Below are positions 1 through 11,057 of a DNA stretch of 64,000 nt, in pieces (position 1 is the stretch's first letter; every line of letters begins with the position of its first letter). The notes beneath the pieces are model-generated. The model was given only the letters and a program-made list of their open reading frames with translations. It had not been told where the DNA came from and made no database searches. The DNA is from Oricola indica (GTDB taxonomy: Bacteria > Pseudomonadota > Alphaproteobacteria > Rhizobiales > Rhizobiaceae), in the NCBI RefSeq assembly GCF_019966595.1, contig NZ_JAINFJ010000004.1, positions 186,001-250,000 of the forward strand. Direction: 5' to 3'. Both the position numbers and the translations under genes were made by a program.

Positions 1-1
1 G

Positions 2-742
2 CTGAACATGCTCTTCGATCCGGTTTTCGCCGAGCGCGCGAGCCCGGTTCAATGGTTCGGCCCGAAGCGGCGCAATCCGCCGGGCGTGCGCTTCGAGAAA
101 CTGCCGAAAATCGACGCCGTTCTCATCAGCCACAATCACTACGACCACCTTGATCTCGCGGCGCTGCAACGCCTCGCCCGGGAACACGACCCGATTTTCG
201 TGACACCGCTCGGCAATGACGCGATCATCGGCACCGCCGTCGATCGGGAACGGATCGTCACCGGCGACTGGGGCGACACGGCCTCTCTCTCACCGGATGT
301 CACGGCCCATTTCGAGCCGATCCATCATTGGTCGGCGCGCGGTGGAACCGACCGGCGCATGGCGCTCTGGGCCGGCTTCGTCATCGAGACACCGGGCGGC
401 AAGGTCTACCATGTCGGCGACACGGGCTTCCACGACGGCATCAACTATCGCGCGGCCGCCGAGAAACATGGCCCTTTTCGTCTCGCCATTCTGCCGATCG
501 GGGCCTACGAACCGCGCTGGTTCATGACACCCCAGCATCAAAGCCCCGACGAAGCCGTGCGCGGCCACACGCTTTGTGGCGCGGCGTATACCGCCGGCCA
601 CCACTGGGGCACATTCAACCTGACCGACGAGGGAATCGAGGACCCGCTGACCGCGCTCGACGAGGCGCTCGCGAAGCATGGAGTCGCGCCGGACGTGTTC
701 CGCCCGCTCAAACCCGGCGAAACGTGGGACGTGCCGCTATAG
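2..742 (+). CDS. MBL-fold metallo-hydrolase, UlaG/NAPE-PLD-like (5' end missing)
   Basis: The reading frame is already open at the first base, so the gene starts outside the window; the ATG at 8 is probably internal because a metallo-beta-lactamase core would normally carry more N-terminal residues. The metal-binding signature HNHYDHLD is present, followed by the downstream metal ligand region HVGDTGFHDG and a late HHWGTF histidine. These are typical of the NAPE-hydrolysing phospholipase D / UlaG branch of the beta-lactamase fold, which are zinc or manganese hydrolases. The substrate cannot be read from the sequence. The next gene on the strand starts about 150 bases downstream. Confidence 0.8.
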   Translation: MNMLFDPVFAERASPVQWFGPKRRNPPGVRFEKLPKIDAVLISHNHYDHLDLAALQRLAREHDPIFVTPLGNDAIIGTAVDRERIVTGDWGDTASLSPDVTAHFEPIHHWSARGGTDRRMALWAGFVIETPGGKVYHVGDTGFHDGINYRAAAEKHGPFRLAILPIGAYEPRWFMTPQHQSPDEAVRGHTLCGAAYTAGHHWGTFNLTDEGIEDPLTALDEALAKHGVAPDVFRPLKPGETWDVPL

Positions 743-890
743 GGCCGGCGCGTGCTTTATCGCGAGACGCTCCAGATCGTCGCATGACGGATTATTGCTG
801 GTATTCGGGATCGAATTCCCCCATTTGAAAAGCAAGGGATCGTGCTCGCTACCGCGTATCCGCCGTGAAATCAGAACCGGAAGCCTACAC

Positions 891-1925
891 GTGTCTCAAA
901 CCGATCACCCCGCCGCGACGAAAGACGCCCGCACCTGGGCGAAGACCATCGCCACCTACAGCCAGCCGTCAAATGCGCGCGGCAGCCTCGAATTCGCGCT
1001 TTCGCTTGTGCCGTTCGCCCTGATATGGGCAGCGATGGCCCTCCTGATCAGCCACGGCTACTGGGCCGGCCTGATTCTCGCCTTGCCGGCTGCCGGTTTC
1101 CTCCTCCGCCTGTTCATGATCCAGCACGATTGCGGCCATGGCGCCTGCTTCCGCAGCACCCAGGCCAATGACTGGGTCGGGCGGGCCGTCGGTGTGATGA
1201 CCCTGACGCCCTATTCCAACTGGAAACGCTCCCATGCGCTGCACCATGCGGGTTCGGGCTGTCTCGATCATCGCGGATTTGGCGAGATCGCCACGCTGAC
1301 CGTCGAGGAATACAAAGCCCTGTCGACGTGGAAAAAATTCAAGTATCGGCTCTACCGGCATCCGCTCGTCCTGTTCGGCATCGGCCCGGCCTATCTCTTC
1401 ATTCTCGACCATCGTCTCCCGCTAGGATCGATGCGCCGCGGCTGGCAGCCCTGGATCTCGACCATGGGCACCAATCTGGCGCTCGCCGCGCTCGTGGCCG
1501 CCCTGATCTGGCTTGTCGGCTGGAAGGTCTTCCTTGTCGTGCAGCTGCCGATCACCCTGCTCGCGGCAACCGCCGGCGTGTGGCTTTTCTTCGTGCAGCA
1601 CCAGTTCGAGGAAACGAGCTGGGAACGCATTCCCGTCTGGCAGCGCCAGCACGCGGCGCTGCACGGTTCCTCGCATTACGACCTGCCGCAGCCGCTGCGC
1701 TGGTTCACCGCCAATATCGGCGTCCACCACGTCCATCACCTGTCGGCGCGCATCCCCTTCTACCGCCTCGGCCGGGTGCTGCGCGACCATCCGGAACTGC
1801 GCAAGATCAACCGGATGACGCTCCTCGACAGCCTGAAGACGATCCCGCTGGCGCTGTGGGACGAAACGCAGAGCCGCATGATCTCGTTTCGCGAATACCG
1901 CCGGACGCAGGCGATAGCTGCCTGA
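891..1925 (+). CDS. Membrane fatty acid desaturase
   Basis: Integral membrane di-iron desaturase that introduces a double bond into an acyl chain, 344 residues. All three histidine boxes of the family are visible: HDCGH, HALHH and HHVHH, with hydrophobic segments before and between them. The frame stays open well upstream to 678, but the stretch before 891 is arginine-rich and lacks family character, so I place the start at the GTG at 891, which begins V-S-Q-T-D and leaves a normal-length protein. It resembles bacterial delta-12/omega-type desaturases, but regiospecificity cannot be decided. It is convergent with the AlkZ-like gene, with one base between the stops. Confidence 0.85.
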   Translation: MSQTDHPAATKDARTWAKTIATYSQPSNARGSLEFALSLVPFALIWAAMALLISHGYWAGLILALPAAGFLLRLFMIQHDCGHGACFRSTQANDWVGRAVGVMTLTPYSNWKRSHALHHAGSGCLDHRGFGEIATLTVEEYKALSTWKKFKYRLYRHPLVLFGIGPAYLFILDHRLPLGSMRRGWQPWISTMGTNLALAALVAALIWLVGWKVFLVVQLPITLLAATAGVWLFFVQHQFEETSWERIPVWQRQHAALHGSSHYDLPQPLRWFTANIGVHHVHHLSARIPFYRLGRVLRDHPELRKINRMTLLDSLKTIPLALWDETQSRMISFREYRRTQAIAA

Positions 1926-1926
1926 A

Positions 1927-3120
1927 TCAGGCCGTCGCGATCCAGTCGCGGGCGAATTCAAGACCTTCAACGCCCGCGAAACGCCTGACTCTATCCAGTT
2001 CAGCTTCGAGTTCCGTCAGGAACGCTTTCGACAGCCGAACACCCTTTTCCGGCCAGAACCGCTTCACCGCCAGCACGTCGGCATTGCGATCGGCCTTCAT
2101 GTCGATACGTCCGACGATGCGGTCGCCGCGCATGATCGGGAAGACGTAGTAGCCATAGACCCGCTTCGGCTCGGGCACGAAGATTTCGATGCGATAGGAA
2201 AAGCCGAACAGGCGCTCGGCGCGTTTGCGGTCTCGCAGCGCCGGATCGAAGGGGCTGAGCACGCGCACACGGCCCGGCGGCTCCGGCGGTTCGTCCAGCA
2301 AATCCGGATAGTCCCTGAAGCGCAGGCAGGCGCGCGGCTTCGAGCCGTCGGCGCTTTCGATCAGAACCGTTTCCAGTTCGTCATCGTGCTCCGCGATCCA
2401 GGCGGCCACCTCGTCAGGCTTCAGCAGGTCCCAGAAGGCCGCGATCTCTCCGCGCGTGGCAAAGCCCAGCCGCGAGAGCGCCGAGCGGCAGGCCCAGTCG
2501 ACAAAGGTATCGTGCTCCACCTCGGCGCGGTGGCAATGGTCCGGGATGACCCGTTCCGTGAGATCATAGACCTTCTGAAACCCGTCGCGCCGGGCGATGA
2601 CGAGCTTTCCCGTCCGCCACAGATATTCCAGCGCCGTCTTCGATGGATGCCAGTCCCACCAACCCGTCGACGGCTTGTCGCCCTCGAAATCGCGCGTCAT
2701 CACCGGGCCGTCGCGAGCGACCCGGTCCAAAATGCCGTCACATTCATGCAGGAAGCGAGTTCCCTGCCAGCTCTCATATTTCGCCTGCAGCCGCGCTTCC
2801 TCGCGGGCAAAGCGGTGCCGCCAGTAGCAGAAGAACGCCGACGGAATGATCGACGCGTCGTGGGTCCAGTTCTCAAAGAGATGACAATCGCGTTCGACCA
2901 GATGTTTCAGGTTCTTCTCGCGATAGGTGGCGTTGCGCGAAAACAGGATCTGGTGATGCGCGCGGGCCACCGTATTGATCGAATCGATCTGCACGAAGCC
3001 GAGCCGGCGGATCGTTTCCATGAGATCGCCGCGCGATTGCCCCTTGTGCGGCGGGTCCGAAAGCCCCTGCAGCGCCAGGAAGGCGCGACGGGCGGTCTTG
3101 TTGTCGATCGTGGCGGTCAT
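1927..3120 (-). CDS. Winged-helix DNA glycosylase, AlkZ/YcaQ family
   Basis: 397-residue protein of the HTH_42 superfamily, whose members excise crosslinked or alkylated bases (E. coli YcaQ, Streptomyces AlkZ). The N-terminal helix carries Q-I-D at residues 44-46 in the context GFVQIDSI, matching the catalytic Q-phi-D motif known for the YcaQ branch. The C-terminal part with YGYYVFPIM and GRIDMKADR is also family-typical. An upstream extension of the frame to 3426 runs across the divergent dapF promoter and start and is not believable; the ATG at 3120 gives the expected N-terminus. The catalytic claim rests on family knowledge. Confidence 0.82.
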   Translation of the reverse strand: MTATIDNKTARRAFLALQGLSDPPHKGQSRGDLMETIRRLGFVQIDSINTVARAHHQILFSRNATYREKNLKHLVERDCHLFENWTHDASIIPSAFFCYWRHRFAREEARLQAKYESWQGTRFLHECDGILDRVARDGPVMTRDFEGDKPSTGWWDWHPSKTALEYLWRTGKLVIARRDGFQKVYDLTERVIPDHCHRAEVEHDTFVDWACRSALSRLGFATRGEIAAFWDLLKPDEVAAWIAEHDDELETVLIESADGSKPRACLRFRDYPDLLDEPPEPPGRVRVLSPFDPALRDRKRAERLFGFSYRIEIFVPEPKRVYGYYVFPIMRGDRIVGRIDMKADRNADVLAVKRFWPEKGVRLSKAFLTELEAELDRVRRFAGVEGLEFARDWIATA

Positions 3121-3244
3121 GGGCGGCGCAGAGACTGCGTTGGAACCGGTTGCGAAAGCAAGCCGCTTCGCGAACGCTCCTGACACTGGTTTTTTAACGT
3201 CCGATCCGCCATATAGGCCCGGAAACAAGGGAAAACCGGACGAA

Positions 3245-4138
3245 ATGGCGCTCGACGTTCCGTTTGCGAAAATGAATGGGCTTGGAAACCTGATCATCGT
3301 GGCCGACATGCGCGGCCGCGACGGGACGATTGCGCCCGAGGCGGCCGTGGCGCTGAACGCCGATCCGGCGACCCGATTCGACCAGATCATGGCGATCCAC
3401 GATCCGCGCATCGACGGCACGGACAACTACATCGACATCCTCAACTCCGACGGTTCACGCGCCCAGGCCTGCGGCAACGGCACGCGCTGTGTCGTGCAGG
3501 CGCTGGCCGCCGAAACCGGCAAGGCCGTCTACACGTTCCAGACGCCGGCTGGCATTCTCAACGCCGAGGAGCATGAGGACGGGACGATTTCCGTTGATAT
3601 GGGCCGTCCGCGTTTCCGCTGGGACGAGATCCCGCTGGAGGAGGAATTCCACGACACGACCGGCATCGAATTGCAGATCGGGCCGATCGACGCGCCAGTG
3701 CTGCACACGCCATCGGTCGCCAGCATTGGCAATCCGCATGCGGTCTTCTGGGTCGATGGGGATGTCTGGTCCTATGACCTGGAACGGTTCGGGCCGTTGC
3801 TGGAAAATCATCCGATCTTCCCGGAAAAGGCCAACATCACCATCGCCCAGGTGGTTTCGCGCGATCATGTCATCATCCGCACATGGGAACGCGGCGCCGG
3901 CCTGACCGAGGCATGCGGCTCCGCCGCCTGCGCCACGCTGGTCTGCGCGGCGCGCATCGGCAAGACCGAGCGCAAGGCGACCGTGACGCCGCCCGGCGGC
4001 GACCTTTTGATCGAATGGCGCGACGACGACCGGATCATCATGACCGGACCCGCCGAATGGGAATTCTCCGGCCATCTCGACGCCACCACCGGCGCATGGG
4101 CGCGCGACGCGGACACGCCGGCACAGGAGGCGATGTAA
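3245..4138 (+). CDS. dapF: Diaminopimelate epimerase
   Basis: Cytosolic enzyme of lysine and peptidoglycan synthesis that interconverts LL- and meso-diaminopimelate; 297 residues, normal length. The two catalytic cysteines sit in ACGNGTRC (C76) and EACGSAAC (C224). The start at the ATG of [15 protein letters not shown] gives the classic N-terminus. The stop overlaps the start of mtaB by one base (TAATG), so the two are translationally coupled, and ftsY follows closely. This dapF-mtaB-ftsY order is common in Rhizobiales. Confidence 0.96.
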   Translation: MALDVPFAKMNGLGNLIIVADMRGRDGTIAPEAAVALNADPATRFDQIMAIHDPRIDGTDNYIDILNSDGSRAQACGNGTRCVVQALAAETGKAVYTFQTPAGILNAEEHEDGTISVDMGRPRFRWDEIPLEEEFHDTTGIELQIGPIDAPVLHTPSVASIGNPHAVFWVDGDVWSYDLERFGPLLENHPIFPEKANITIAQVVSRDHVIIRTWERGAGLTEACGSAACATLVCAARIGKTERKATVTPPGGDLLIEWRDDDRIIMTGPAEWEFSGHLDATTGAWARDADTPAQEAM

Positions 4139-5430
4139 TGGCGGTCGACATCGTCACATTCGGCTGCCGGCTGAACACCTATGAATCCGAGGTCATGCGC
4201 CGCGAGACCGAGGCGGCCGGCCTCGGGCAACTGGAAAACGGCGCCATCGTCTTCAACACCTGTGCGGTCACCGGCGAGGCCGTCCGCCAGGCTAGGCAGG
4301 CGATCCGCAAGGCGCGCCGGGAAAATCCGGATACCCGCATCATCGTCACGGGCTGCGCGGCCCAGACCGAGCCGGCATCCTTCGGCGAGATGGAGGAAGT
4401 CGATCTCGTCATCGGAAACGACGACAAGCTCAAGGCGCAGAGCTACCGCGCCCTGCCGGAATTCGGCGTAAACCAGTTCGAGAAAGTGCGCGTCAACGAC
4501 ATCTTCGAGGTCACCGAGACGGCGTCGCACATGGTCGATGCCATCGAGGGCCGTGCGCGCGCTTTCGTCCAGGTCCAGAATGGCTGCGACCACCGCTGCA
4601 CCTTCTGCATCATACCCTACGGACGCGGCAATTCGCGCTCCGTGCCGATGGGTGCGGCCGTCGACCAGGTGAAGCGGCTGGCCGAGAACGGCTATCACGA
4701 AGTCGTGCTGACCGGCGTCGACCTGACGAGCTACGGCCCCGACCTGCCCGGCAAGCCGACGCTCGGCCGCCTTGTGCGCTCGATCCTGCGCGAGGTGCCG
4801 GAACTCGACCGGCTGCGCCTCTCCTCGATCGATTCCATCGAGGCCGACGACGACCTGATGGAAGCGATTGCCAACGAGCCGCGCCTGATGCCGCATTTCC
4901 ACCTGTCGCTTCAGCATGGCGACAACCTGATTCTCAAGCGCATGAAGCGCCGCCACGCCCGCGAGGACTCGATTGCCTTTTGCGAAGAGGTTCGCCGCCT
5001 GCGCCCCGATGCCGCCTTCGGCGCCGACATCATCGCCGGCTTTCCGACCGAGACGGACGCGCATTTCGCGAATTCGCTGAAAATCGTCGAGGAATGCGGC
5101 CTCGCCCATCTCCACGTCTTCCCGTTTTCCCCGCGCGAGGGAACGCCCGCGGCCCGCATGCCGCAAGTGTCGCGCGAGATCGTCAAGGCGCGTGCCAAGC
5201 GCCTGCGCGAAGCCGCCGATGCCGCGTGGCTGCGCCACATGAACGGACTGATCGGCACGCGGCAGGACGTTCTGATCGAGCGCGAAACGCTCGGCCGGGC
5301 GGGCGACTTCTCGCTGGTCGAGGTCGGGGCGACCCACGCGCAGCCGGGCCATATCGTCCCGGTCGTCATCGACGGGCATGACGGAGCGAAACTCACGGCG
5401 AAACCCGCTTTCGCGGTTGCGGCCGAGTAA
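4138..5430 (+). CDS. mtaB: tRNA t6A37 methylthiotransferase MtaB
   Basis: Radical-SAM methylthiotransferase that converts t6A37 to ms2t6A37 in tRNAs reading ANN codons; 430 residues. It has the N-terminal UPF0004 domain beginning [13 protein letters not shown] with further cysteines ([16 protein letters not shown]), the radical-SAM cluster cysteines C150, C154 and C157 in [17 protein letters not shown], and a C-terminal TRAM-like region. The start is set at 4138, overlapping the dapF stop; the longer open frame from 3883 only shadows dapF. MtaB rather than MiaB or RimO is favoured by the FGCRLN and RGNSRS motifs. Confidence 0.93.
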   Translation: MAVDIVTFGCRLNTYESEVMRRETEAAGLGQLENGAIVFNTCAVTGEAVRQARQAIRKARRENPDTRIIVTGCAAQTEPASFGEMEEVDLVIGNDDKLKAQSYRALPEFGVNQFEKVRVNDIFEVTETASHMVDAIEGRARAFVQVQNGCDHRCTFCIIPYGRGNSRSVPMGAAVDQVKRLAENGYHEVVLTGVDLTSYGPDLPGKPTLGRLVRSILREVPELDRLRLSSIDSIEADDDLMEAIANEPRLMPHFHLSLQHGDNLILKRMKRRHAREDSIAFCEEVRRLRPDAAFGADIIAGFPTETDAHFANSLKIVEECGLAHLHVFPFSPREGTPAARMPQVSREIVKARAKRLREAADAAWLRHMNGLIGTRQDVLIERETLGRAGDFSLVEVGATHAQPGHIVPVVIDGHDGAKLTAKPAFAVAAE

Positions 5431-5444
5431 GTATAGTCCGCGCC

Positions 5445-7103
<1,659 letters not shown>

Positions 7104-7105
7104 CG

Positions 7106-7780
7106 CTATTCGGCCGAGGCGAGTTCCCGCCGCTTCAGCACGTCGCTTACCGCATTGACCGCCTCGATCCACAGTCCAGCATCGGCGGTGAGGCTGTCGC
7201 CATAGGGTGTCGCGAAACTCAAGACGTGCAGCTTCGAGTCGCCGTCGTAATAGCTGATCTCGTGCTCGGAAATATCGAGATACCCGTCCTTGTTCGTGTC
7301 GTGCGCCGTGCGCCGGCCCTTGATGCGCGCCTTTCCGATCGAGCAGTCCAGCGGGTCGGCCGCATGGTCGATATCGCAGAAGGTGAAAAACCGGCGGATG
7401 CTGAAGCGCCCCTCGGGAAGAGGACCGCTCGAAATCTTCACCGTCTCGCTGCGTTCGAACACCGTGATGTGCGCGTGGTCCTCGACATGCGCCGCCATCA
7501 GCCGGTTCAGCGGTCCGGTGTGACGAATCTCGAAGAGCTTGTCGTCGCGAACGCCGAGATTTTCCTGGCCGCCATCGACGCCGAGTGTCCAGACAAGCGC
7601 CGCATGCGCCCTGGAACCGCAGCGAAGCGTGCCGGAAACGATGCCCTCCGGCAGCATGTCGAGTGTCGCCGCCGGCTCCGGCCCGCTCGCGCCGTTCGGA
7701 CGGAACTCGCAGGCGAAGGCCCCGCTCGCGGTGAAGCAGAAAAAGACTGACAGGACTGACTTGATCAACGGATTCGGCAT
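7106..7780 (-). CDS. Secreted protein with an EF-hand-like calcium loop, function unknown
   Basis: 224 residues with a Sec signal peptide (MPNPLIKSVLSVFFCFTASG, cleavage near GAFA-CEF). I do not recognise the family. Residues 161-172, DTNKDGYLDISE, match every position of a canonical EF-hand loop (D1, N3, D5, G6, L8, D9, E12), so calcium binding is plausible. Cysteines in ACEF, TLRCGS, FTFCDI and PLDCSI suggest two disulfides. A ribosome site AAGGAG lies just before the ATG. It is convergent with ftsY, two bases between stops, and sits between ftsY and yciB. Confidence 0.75.
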   Translation of the reverse strand: MPNPLIKSVLSVFFCFTASGAFACEFRPNGASGPEPAATLDMLPEGIVSGTLRCGSRAHAALVWTLGVDGGQENLGVRDDKLFEIRHTGPLNRLMAAHVEDHAHITVFERSETVKISSGPLPEGRFSIRRFFTFCDIDHAADPLDCSIGKARIKGRRTAHDTNKDGYLDISEHEISYYDGDSKLHVLSFATPYGDSLTADAGLWIEAVNAVSDVLKRRELASAE

Positions 7781-8041
7781 GTCGCGCTCCTTGCTTTGAG
7801 CGAAGCGCGCGGGAGGCGGGCCTCGCTAGACGGCCGTGTCCTCCCGGATCGTGGTGCTGCTACGAAAGTAGCATCGCCAACCGAGTGTGAGCCCGATTCG
7901 TTGACGAATGATTAAGCATAACACCAGTTTTTGCTGCACCGCAACATAATCCGCCGATCCGGCTTTTCGCGCTTCGCACTGGCAAATCGCGATTCAATCG
8001 CCTAGGTGAAAGCGAACGGCCCCATTCGAAGCGGATACCCC

Positions 8042-8695
8042 ATGACAAAGCCGGTTTTCGAGCGCGACCCCGCCGATCCCGAACGCGAAAAGATCAATCC
8101 CCTCCTCAAGCTGGCTCTGGAACTCGGGCCGCTGGTCGTGTTCTTCTTCGGCAATTCGCGCGGCGAATGGCTGGCCGAGCGCTTCCCGGCGCTGGCCGAC
8201 ATTGGCGGTCCGATCTTCATCGCCACCGCCCTGTTCATGGCCGCCACGGTGGTCGCTCTCATCGTGTCGTGGATGCTGACCCGGACCCTGCCGATCATGC
8301 CGCTCGTCTCCGGCGTCGTCGTCGTCGTCTTCGGCGGGCTGACGCTCTGGCTGCAGGACGAAGTCTTCATCAAGCTGAAGCCGACCATCATCAACACGAT
8401 GTTCGGAGCGATCCTGCTCGGCGGCCTCTTCTTCTTCAAGACGTCGCTTCTGCGCTACGTCTTCGACAGCGCCTTCAAGATCGATGCCGAAGGCTGGAAC
8501 AAGCTGACCCTTCGCTGGGGCCTTTATTTCCTCGCCATGGCGGCGGTCAACGAGATCATCTGGCGCAACTTCTCGACCGATTTCTGGATCGCCTTCAAGG
8601 TCTGGGGCTTCACCCCGCTGGCGATCATCTTCACCATGGCGCAAATGCCGCTGATCAACCGCCACTCGCTGGACGAAAATCCCGATGAAGCCTGA
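8042..8695 (+). CDS. yciB: Inner-membrane septation protein A family (YciB/IspZ)
   Basis: 217-residue polytopic inner-membrane protein. Hydrophobic segments alternate with short loops, and the family motifs [40 protein letters not shown] and [17 protein letters not shown] are all present. The family is linked to envelope integrity and septum formation; the biochemical role is unclear. I use the ATG at 8042 (MTKPVFERD); an ATG at 8006 in the same frame would add 12 residues. Its position just after ftsY fits the usual Rhizobiales order, here separated by the EF-hand gene. Confidence 0.9.
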   Translation: MTKPVFERDPADPEREKINPLLKLALELGPLVVFFFGNSRGEWLAERFPALADIGGPIFIATALFMAATVVALIVSWMLTRTLPIMPLVSGVVVVVFGGLTLWLQDEVFIKLKPTIINTMFGAILLGGLFFFKTSLLRYVFDSAFKIDAEGWNKLTLRWGLYFLAMAAVNEIIWRNFSTDFWIAFKVWGFTPLAIIFTMAQMPLINRHSLDENPDEA

Positions 8696-8785
8696 TTGCA
8701 GCCGGATGCTCAAAAAATGAGCGCCTTTCCGCCTGAACTCGCATAATTTTACAACTTGCGGCGGCCAGTTGCGGCATTTCGCCGC

Positions 8786-8802
8786 TTGGCACGGAACCTG
8801 CC
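8786..8802 (+). promoter_or_regulatory. Candidate sigma-54 (RpoN) promoter
   Basis: TTGGCACGGAACCTGCC carries GG and GC exactly ten bases apart (8788-8789 and 8800-8801) and matches the -24/-12 consensus TGGCAC-N5-TTGC except for one base. It lies directly ahead of the amino acid transporter genes, a class often controlled by RpoN and NtrC. The GC is only 14 bases from the ATG at 8815, so transcription from it would give a nearly leaderless message; that is odd and lowers confidence. Confidence 0.5.
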
Positions 8803-8814
8803 TGATCAAGGGGC

Positions 8815-9492
8815 ATGGAATTCCGGTTCTTCGAGATCTACCGAAATGCCGAATATCTTGAGCTGCTGCTCGAGGGCACGTTGCGCAGCGCGCTGCTGTC
8901 GGCGGGGGCCGGGCTGATCGGTCTCACTATCGCGATCCTCCTCTCCGCCTCGCGCTATTTTCACGTACCGGTGCTGGCGCAAGTTTCCGCCGCCTTTGTC
9001 GAATTCATCCGCAACACACCGCTGATCGTGCAGCTCTTCTTCGTCGCCTTCGGCCTGCCGATGCTGTTCGGCTACCAGTGGAACTTCACGGCGCATGCCC
9101 TGCTCGCGCTGACAATCAACTTCTCCGCCTATTTCGCCGAAATCCTGCGCGCGGGCTACGGCTCGGTGCCCGACGGGCAAATCGAGGCGGCCACAGCGCT
9201 TGGCGTGCGCAAACGGCTGATCTTCATCAAGATCGTGCTGCCGCAGGCGATCGGGAAAATGTACGCCTCGCTCAACAGCCAGTTCATCTTCCTGTTCCTG
9301 ACCACCGGCATCATCTCCGAGATCGGCGTCCGCGACCTCACCTATGCCGGGCTCTATATCGACAGCCGGACCTTCCGGTCCTTCGAGGTCTTCATCGTCC
9401 TGACGGTAATCTACCTGCTGACGGCCTTCGCCTTCAAAGGCCTGCTGAACCTGATCTACCGCACGATGTTCAAATGGCGGGCGACCGCATGA
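8815..9492 (+). CDS. Amino acid ABC transporter permease (HisM/GlnP family), first subunit
   Basis: 225-residue inner-membrane permease of the polar amino acid uptake family. The EAA loop is visible in QIEAATALGVRKRLIFIKIVLPQA, where the ATPase would dock, and the family signature EFIRNTPLIVQLFF is present. It overlaps the next permease by four bases (ATGA), so the two are translated together as a heterodimer. A Shine-Dalgarno AAGGGG sits unusually close to the ATG. Ligand specificity cannot be deduced. Confidence 0.9.
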   Translation: MEFRFFEIYRNAEYLELLLEGTLRSALLSAGAGLIGLTIAILLSASRYFHVPVLAQVSAAFVEFIRNTPLIVQLFFVAFGLPMLFGYQWNFTAHALLALTINFSAYFAEILRAGYGSVPDGQIEAATALGVRKRLIFIKIVLPQAIGKMYASLNSQFIFLFLTTGIISEIGVRDLTYAGLYIDSRTFRSFEVFIVLTVIYLLTAFAFKGLLNLIYRTMFKWRATA

Positions 9493-10196
9493 AGGATCTG
9501 TTCGCGGAAATCTTCGGGAAACCCTTCGGCATCGTCCTCTACCAGTTGCTCGATGCGACCCAGTTCACGATCTACCTCGCGCTGATCGCCTTTCTGGGCG
9601 GCGGGCTGGTCGCGCTGGCAATCACCATTCTGCGCGTCGCGCCCTCGAAGAATGCCAAGCGCGTCTCGGCGGCATACACCTGGGTCTTCCAGTCCGTGCC
9701 GCTGCTTATGCTGCTGTTCCTGCTCGGGCTGGGCGTACCGCGCCTGACCGGCTCGAACATCAATCCCTGGATCGCCGCCTCCTGCGCCCTGACGCTCTAT
9801 ACGAGCGCCTATCTCGCCGATGTCTGGCGCGGCGCGATCGAGAGCGTCCCGCGCGGACAGTGGGAAGGCGCCGCCGCGCTCGGGCTGCGTTTCATTCCCG
9901 TTTTGCGCCTCGTCATCATGCCCCAGGCCGTGCGCTTCGCGCTCGCGCCGACCGTCGGCTTCATGGTTCAGATCATCAAGGGCACGTCGCTCGCCTACAT
10001 CATCGGCTTCCACGACCTGATGAACACCGGAAAGCGCTGGGCCAACGCGCCGGTCGATGGCACCGAGCCCTTCGTCATCTTTCCGCTGATGGCCCTCATC
10101 TATTTCGCCCTGTGCTACCCGCTGTCGCTCTATTCGCGCCATCTCGAAAAGCGTCTCGGCGGCGTGCGCGGCAGGGTAGTCAAACCGGCGGCCTGA
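9489..10196 (+). CDS. Amino acid ABC transporter permease, second subunit
   Basis: 235-residue partner permease. It has TWVFQSVPLLMLLFLLGLG, corresponding to the R-x-T/S-P-L motif of the family, and an EAA-type loop GQWEGAAALGLRFIPVLRLVIMPQA. The start at 9489 is set by the ATGA overlap with the upstream permease and by the hydrophobic N-terminus beginning MKDLFAEIFG; the longer frame from 9078 shadows the previous gene. The binding protein gene follows after 30 bases. No ATPase gene is linked. Confidence 0.9.
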   Translation: MKDLFAEIFGKPFGIVLYQLLDATQFTIYLALIAFLGGGLVALAITILRVAPSKNAKRVSAAYTWVFQSVPLLMLLFLLGLGVPRLTGSNINPWIAASCALTLYTSAYLADVWRGAIESVPRGQWEGAAALGLRFIPVLRLVIMPQAVRFALAPTVGFMVQIIKGTSLAYIIGFHDLMNTGKRWANAPVDGTEPFVIFPLMALIYFALCYPLSLYSRHLEKRLGGVRGRVVKPAA

Positions 10197-10226
10197 CCCG
10201 TTTCACCCAGAAGAAAGGAAATCGAC

Positions 10227-11015
10227 ATGCTGAAAAGACTGATGAAGACCGCGATGGCGGCGCTGTTGCCCGCCCTGATCGTCGCCGTGCCCGCAAAGGC
10301 GGAGCTTTCGGACATTCTCTCGGCCGGCACGATCAAGATCGCCATTCCCGAGAACTTTCCGCCCTTCGGGTCGCTCGGGGCCGAAGGCGATTATGTCGGC
10401 TATGACGTCGATGTCGCCAACCTGATCGCCGCCGATCTCGGCGTGGAGATCGAGCTTGTTCCGGTGACCTCGAAGCAGCGTATTCCGTTCCTCGAAACCG
10501 ACCGGGTCGACCTCGTCATCTCGTCGATGGGCGCCAATCCTGAACGCGCCAAGTCGATCTGGTTCTCAAGCGCCTATGCGCCCTTCTTCTCCGGCGCATT
10601 CGCCTCGTCGGACAAGGCGATCTCCTCCGTGGACGAACTCGCGGGATTCAAGGTCGGCGTGACCGGCGGCACGCTGGAAGACCTCGAACTGACCGAGAAG
10701 GGACCGGAAGGCATCGAGATCATCCGCTTCGGCGACAACGCCGCCAACCTCGCCGCCTATGTTTCCGGCCAGACCGATGTCATCGTGACCGGCAACACGG
10801 TCGCCGCACAGCTTGCAGCCGACAATCCGGACCTTGATGTCGAGACCAAGTTCATCATCAAGGAATCGCCGGCCTTCATCGGTGTGAAGAAGGGCAATGT
10901 CGATCTTCTCCAGTGGGTAAATGTCTTCATCCTGCACAAGAAGCTTGGCGGCGACCTGAACAGCCTCTCCGAAAAATGGCTCGGCCAGGAACTGCCCGAC
11001 CTCCCCGCGCTCTGA
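10227..11015 (+). CDS. Amino acid ABC transporter periplasmic binding protein
   Basis: 262 residues with a signal peptide (MLKRLMKTAMAALLPALIV, cleavage near AKA-EL) and the SBP_bac_3 fold: GTIKIAIPENFPPFG at the start of the mature protein, GYDVDVANLIAADLGVEIE, and the hinge-lobe motif KVGVTGGTLED. A strong ribosome site (AGAAAGGAAATCG) precedes the ATG. It completes a permease-permease-binding protein operon for polar amino acids, with no ATP-binding subunit in the window. Confidence 0.92.
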   Translation: MLKRLMKTAMAALLPALIVAVPAKAELSDILSAGTIKIAIPENFPPFGSLGAEGDYVGYDVDVANLIAADLGVEIELVPVTSKQRIPFLETDRVDLVISSMGANPERAKSIWFSSAYAPFFSGAFASSDKAISSVDELAGFKVGVTGGTLEDLELTEKGPEGIEIIRFGDNAANLAAYVSGQTDVIVTGNTVAAQLAADNPDLDVETKFIIKESPAFIGVKKGNVDLLQWVNVFILHKKLGGDLNSLSEKWLGQELPDLPAL

Positions 11016-11057
11016 CGCTCGATCTTTCCGGCTGCCCGCCTCGCGCGGGCGGCCGCT

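Noticed and set aside
7856..7871. TGCTAC-GAAA-GTAGCA hairpin before the EF-hand gene as a terminator or riboswitch
   Set aside because: Stable GAAA tetraloop hairpin, but without a T run or any known riboswitch core; it may be a leader structure, not assignable.
11016..11057. GC-rich hairpin between the binding protein and MFS genes as a bidirectional terminator
   Set aside because: A short GCCCGC / GCGGGC stem is present but no T run follows on either strand.
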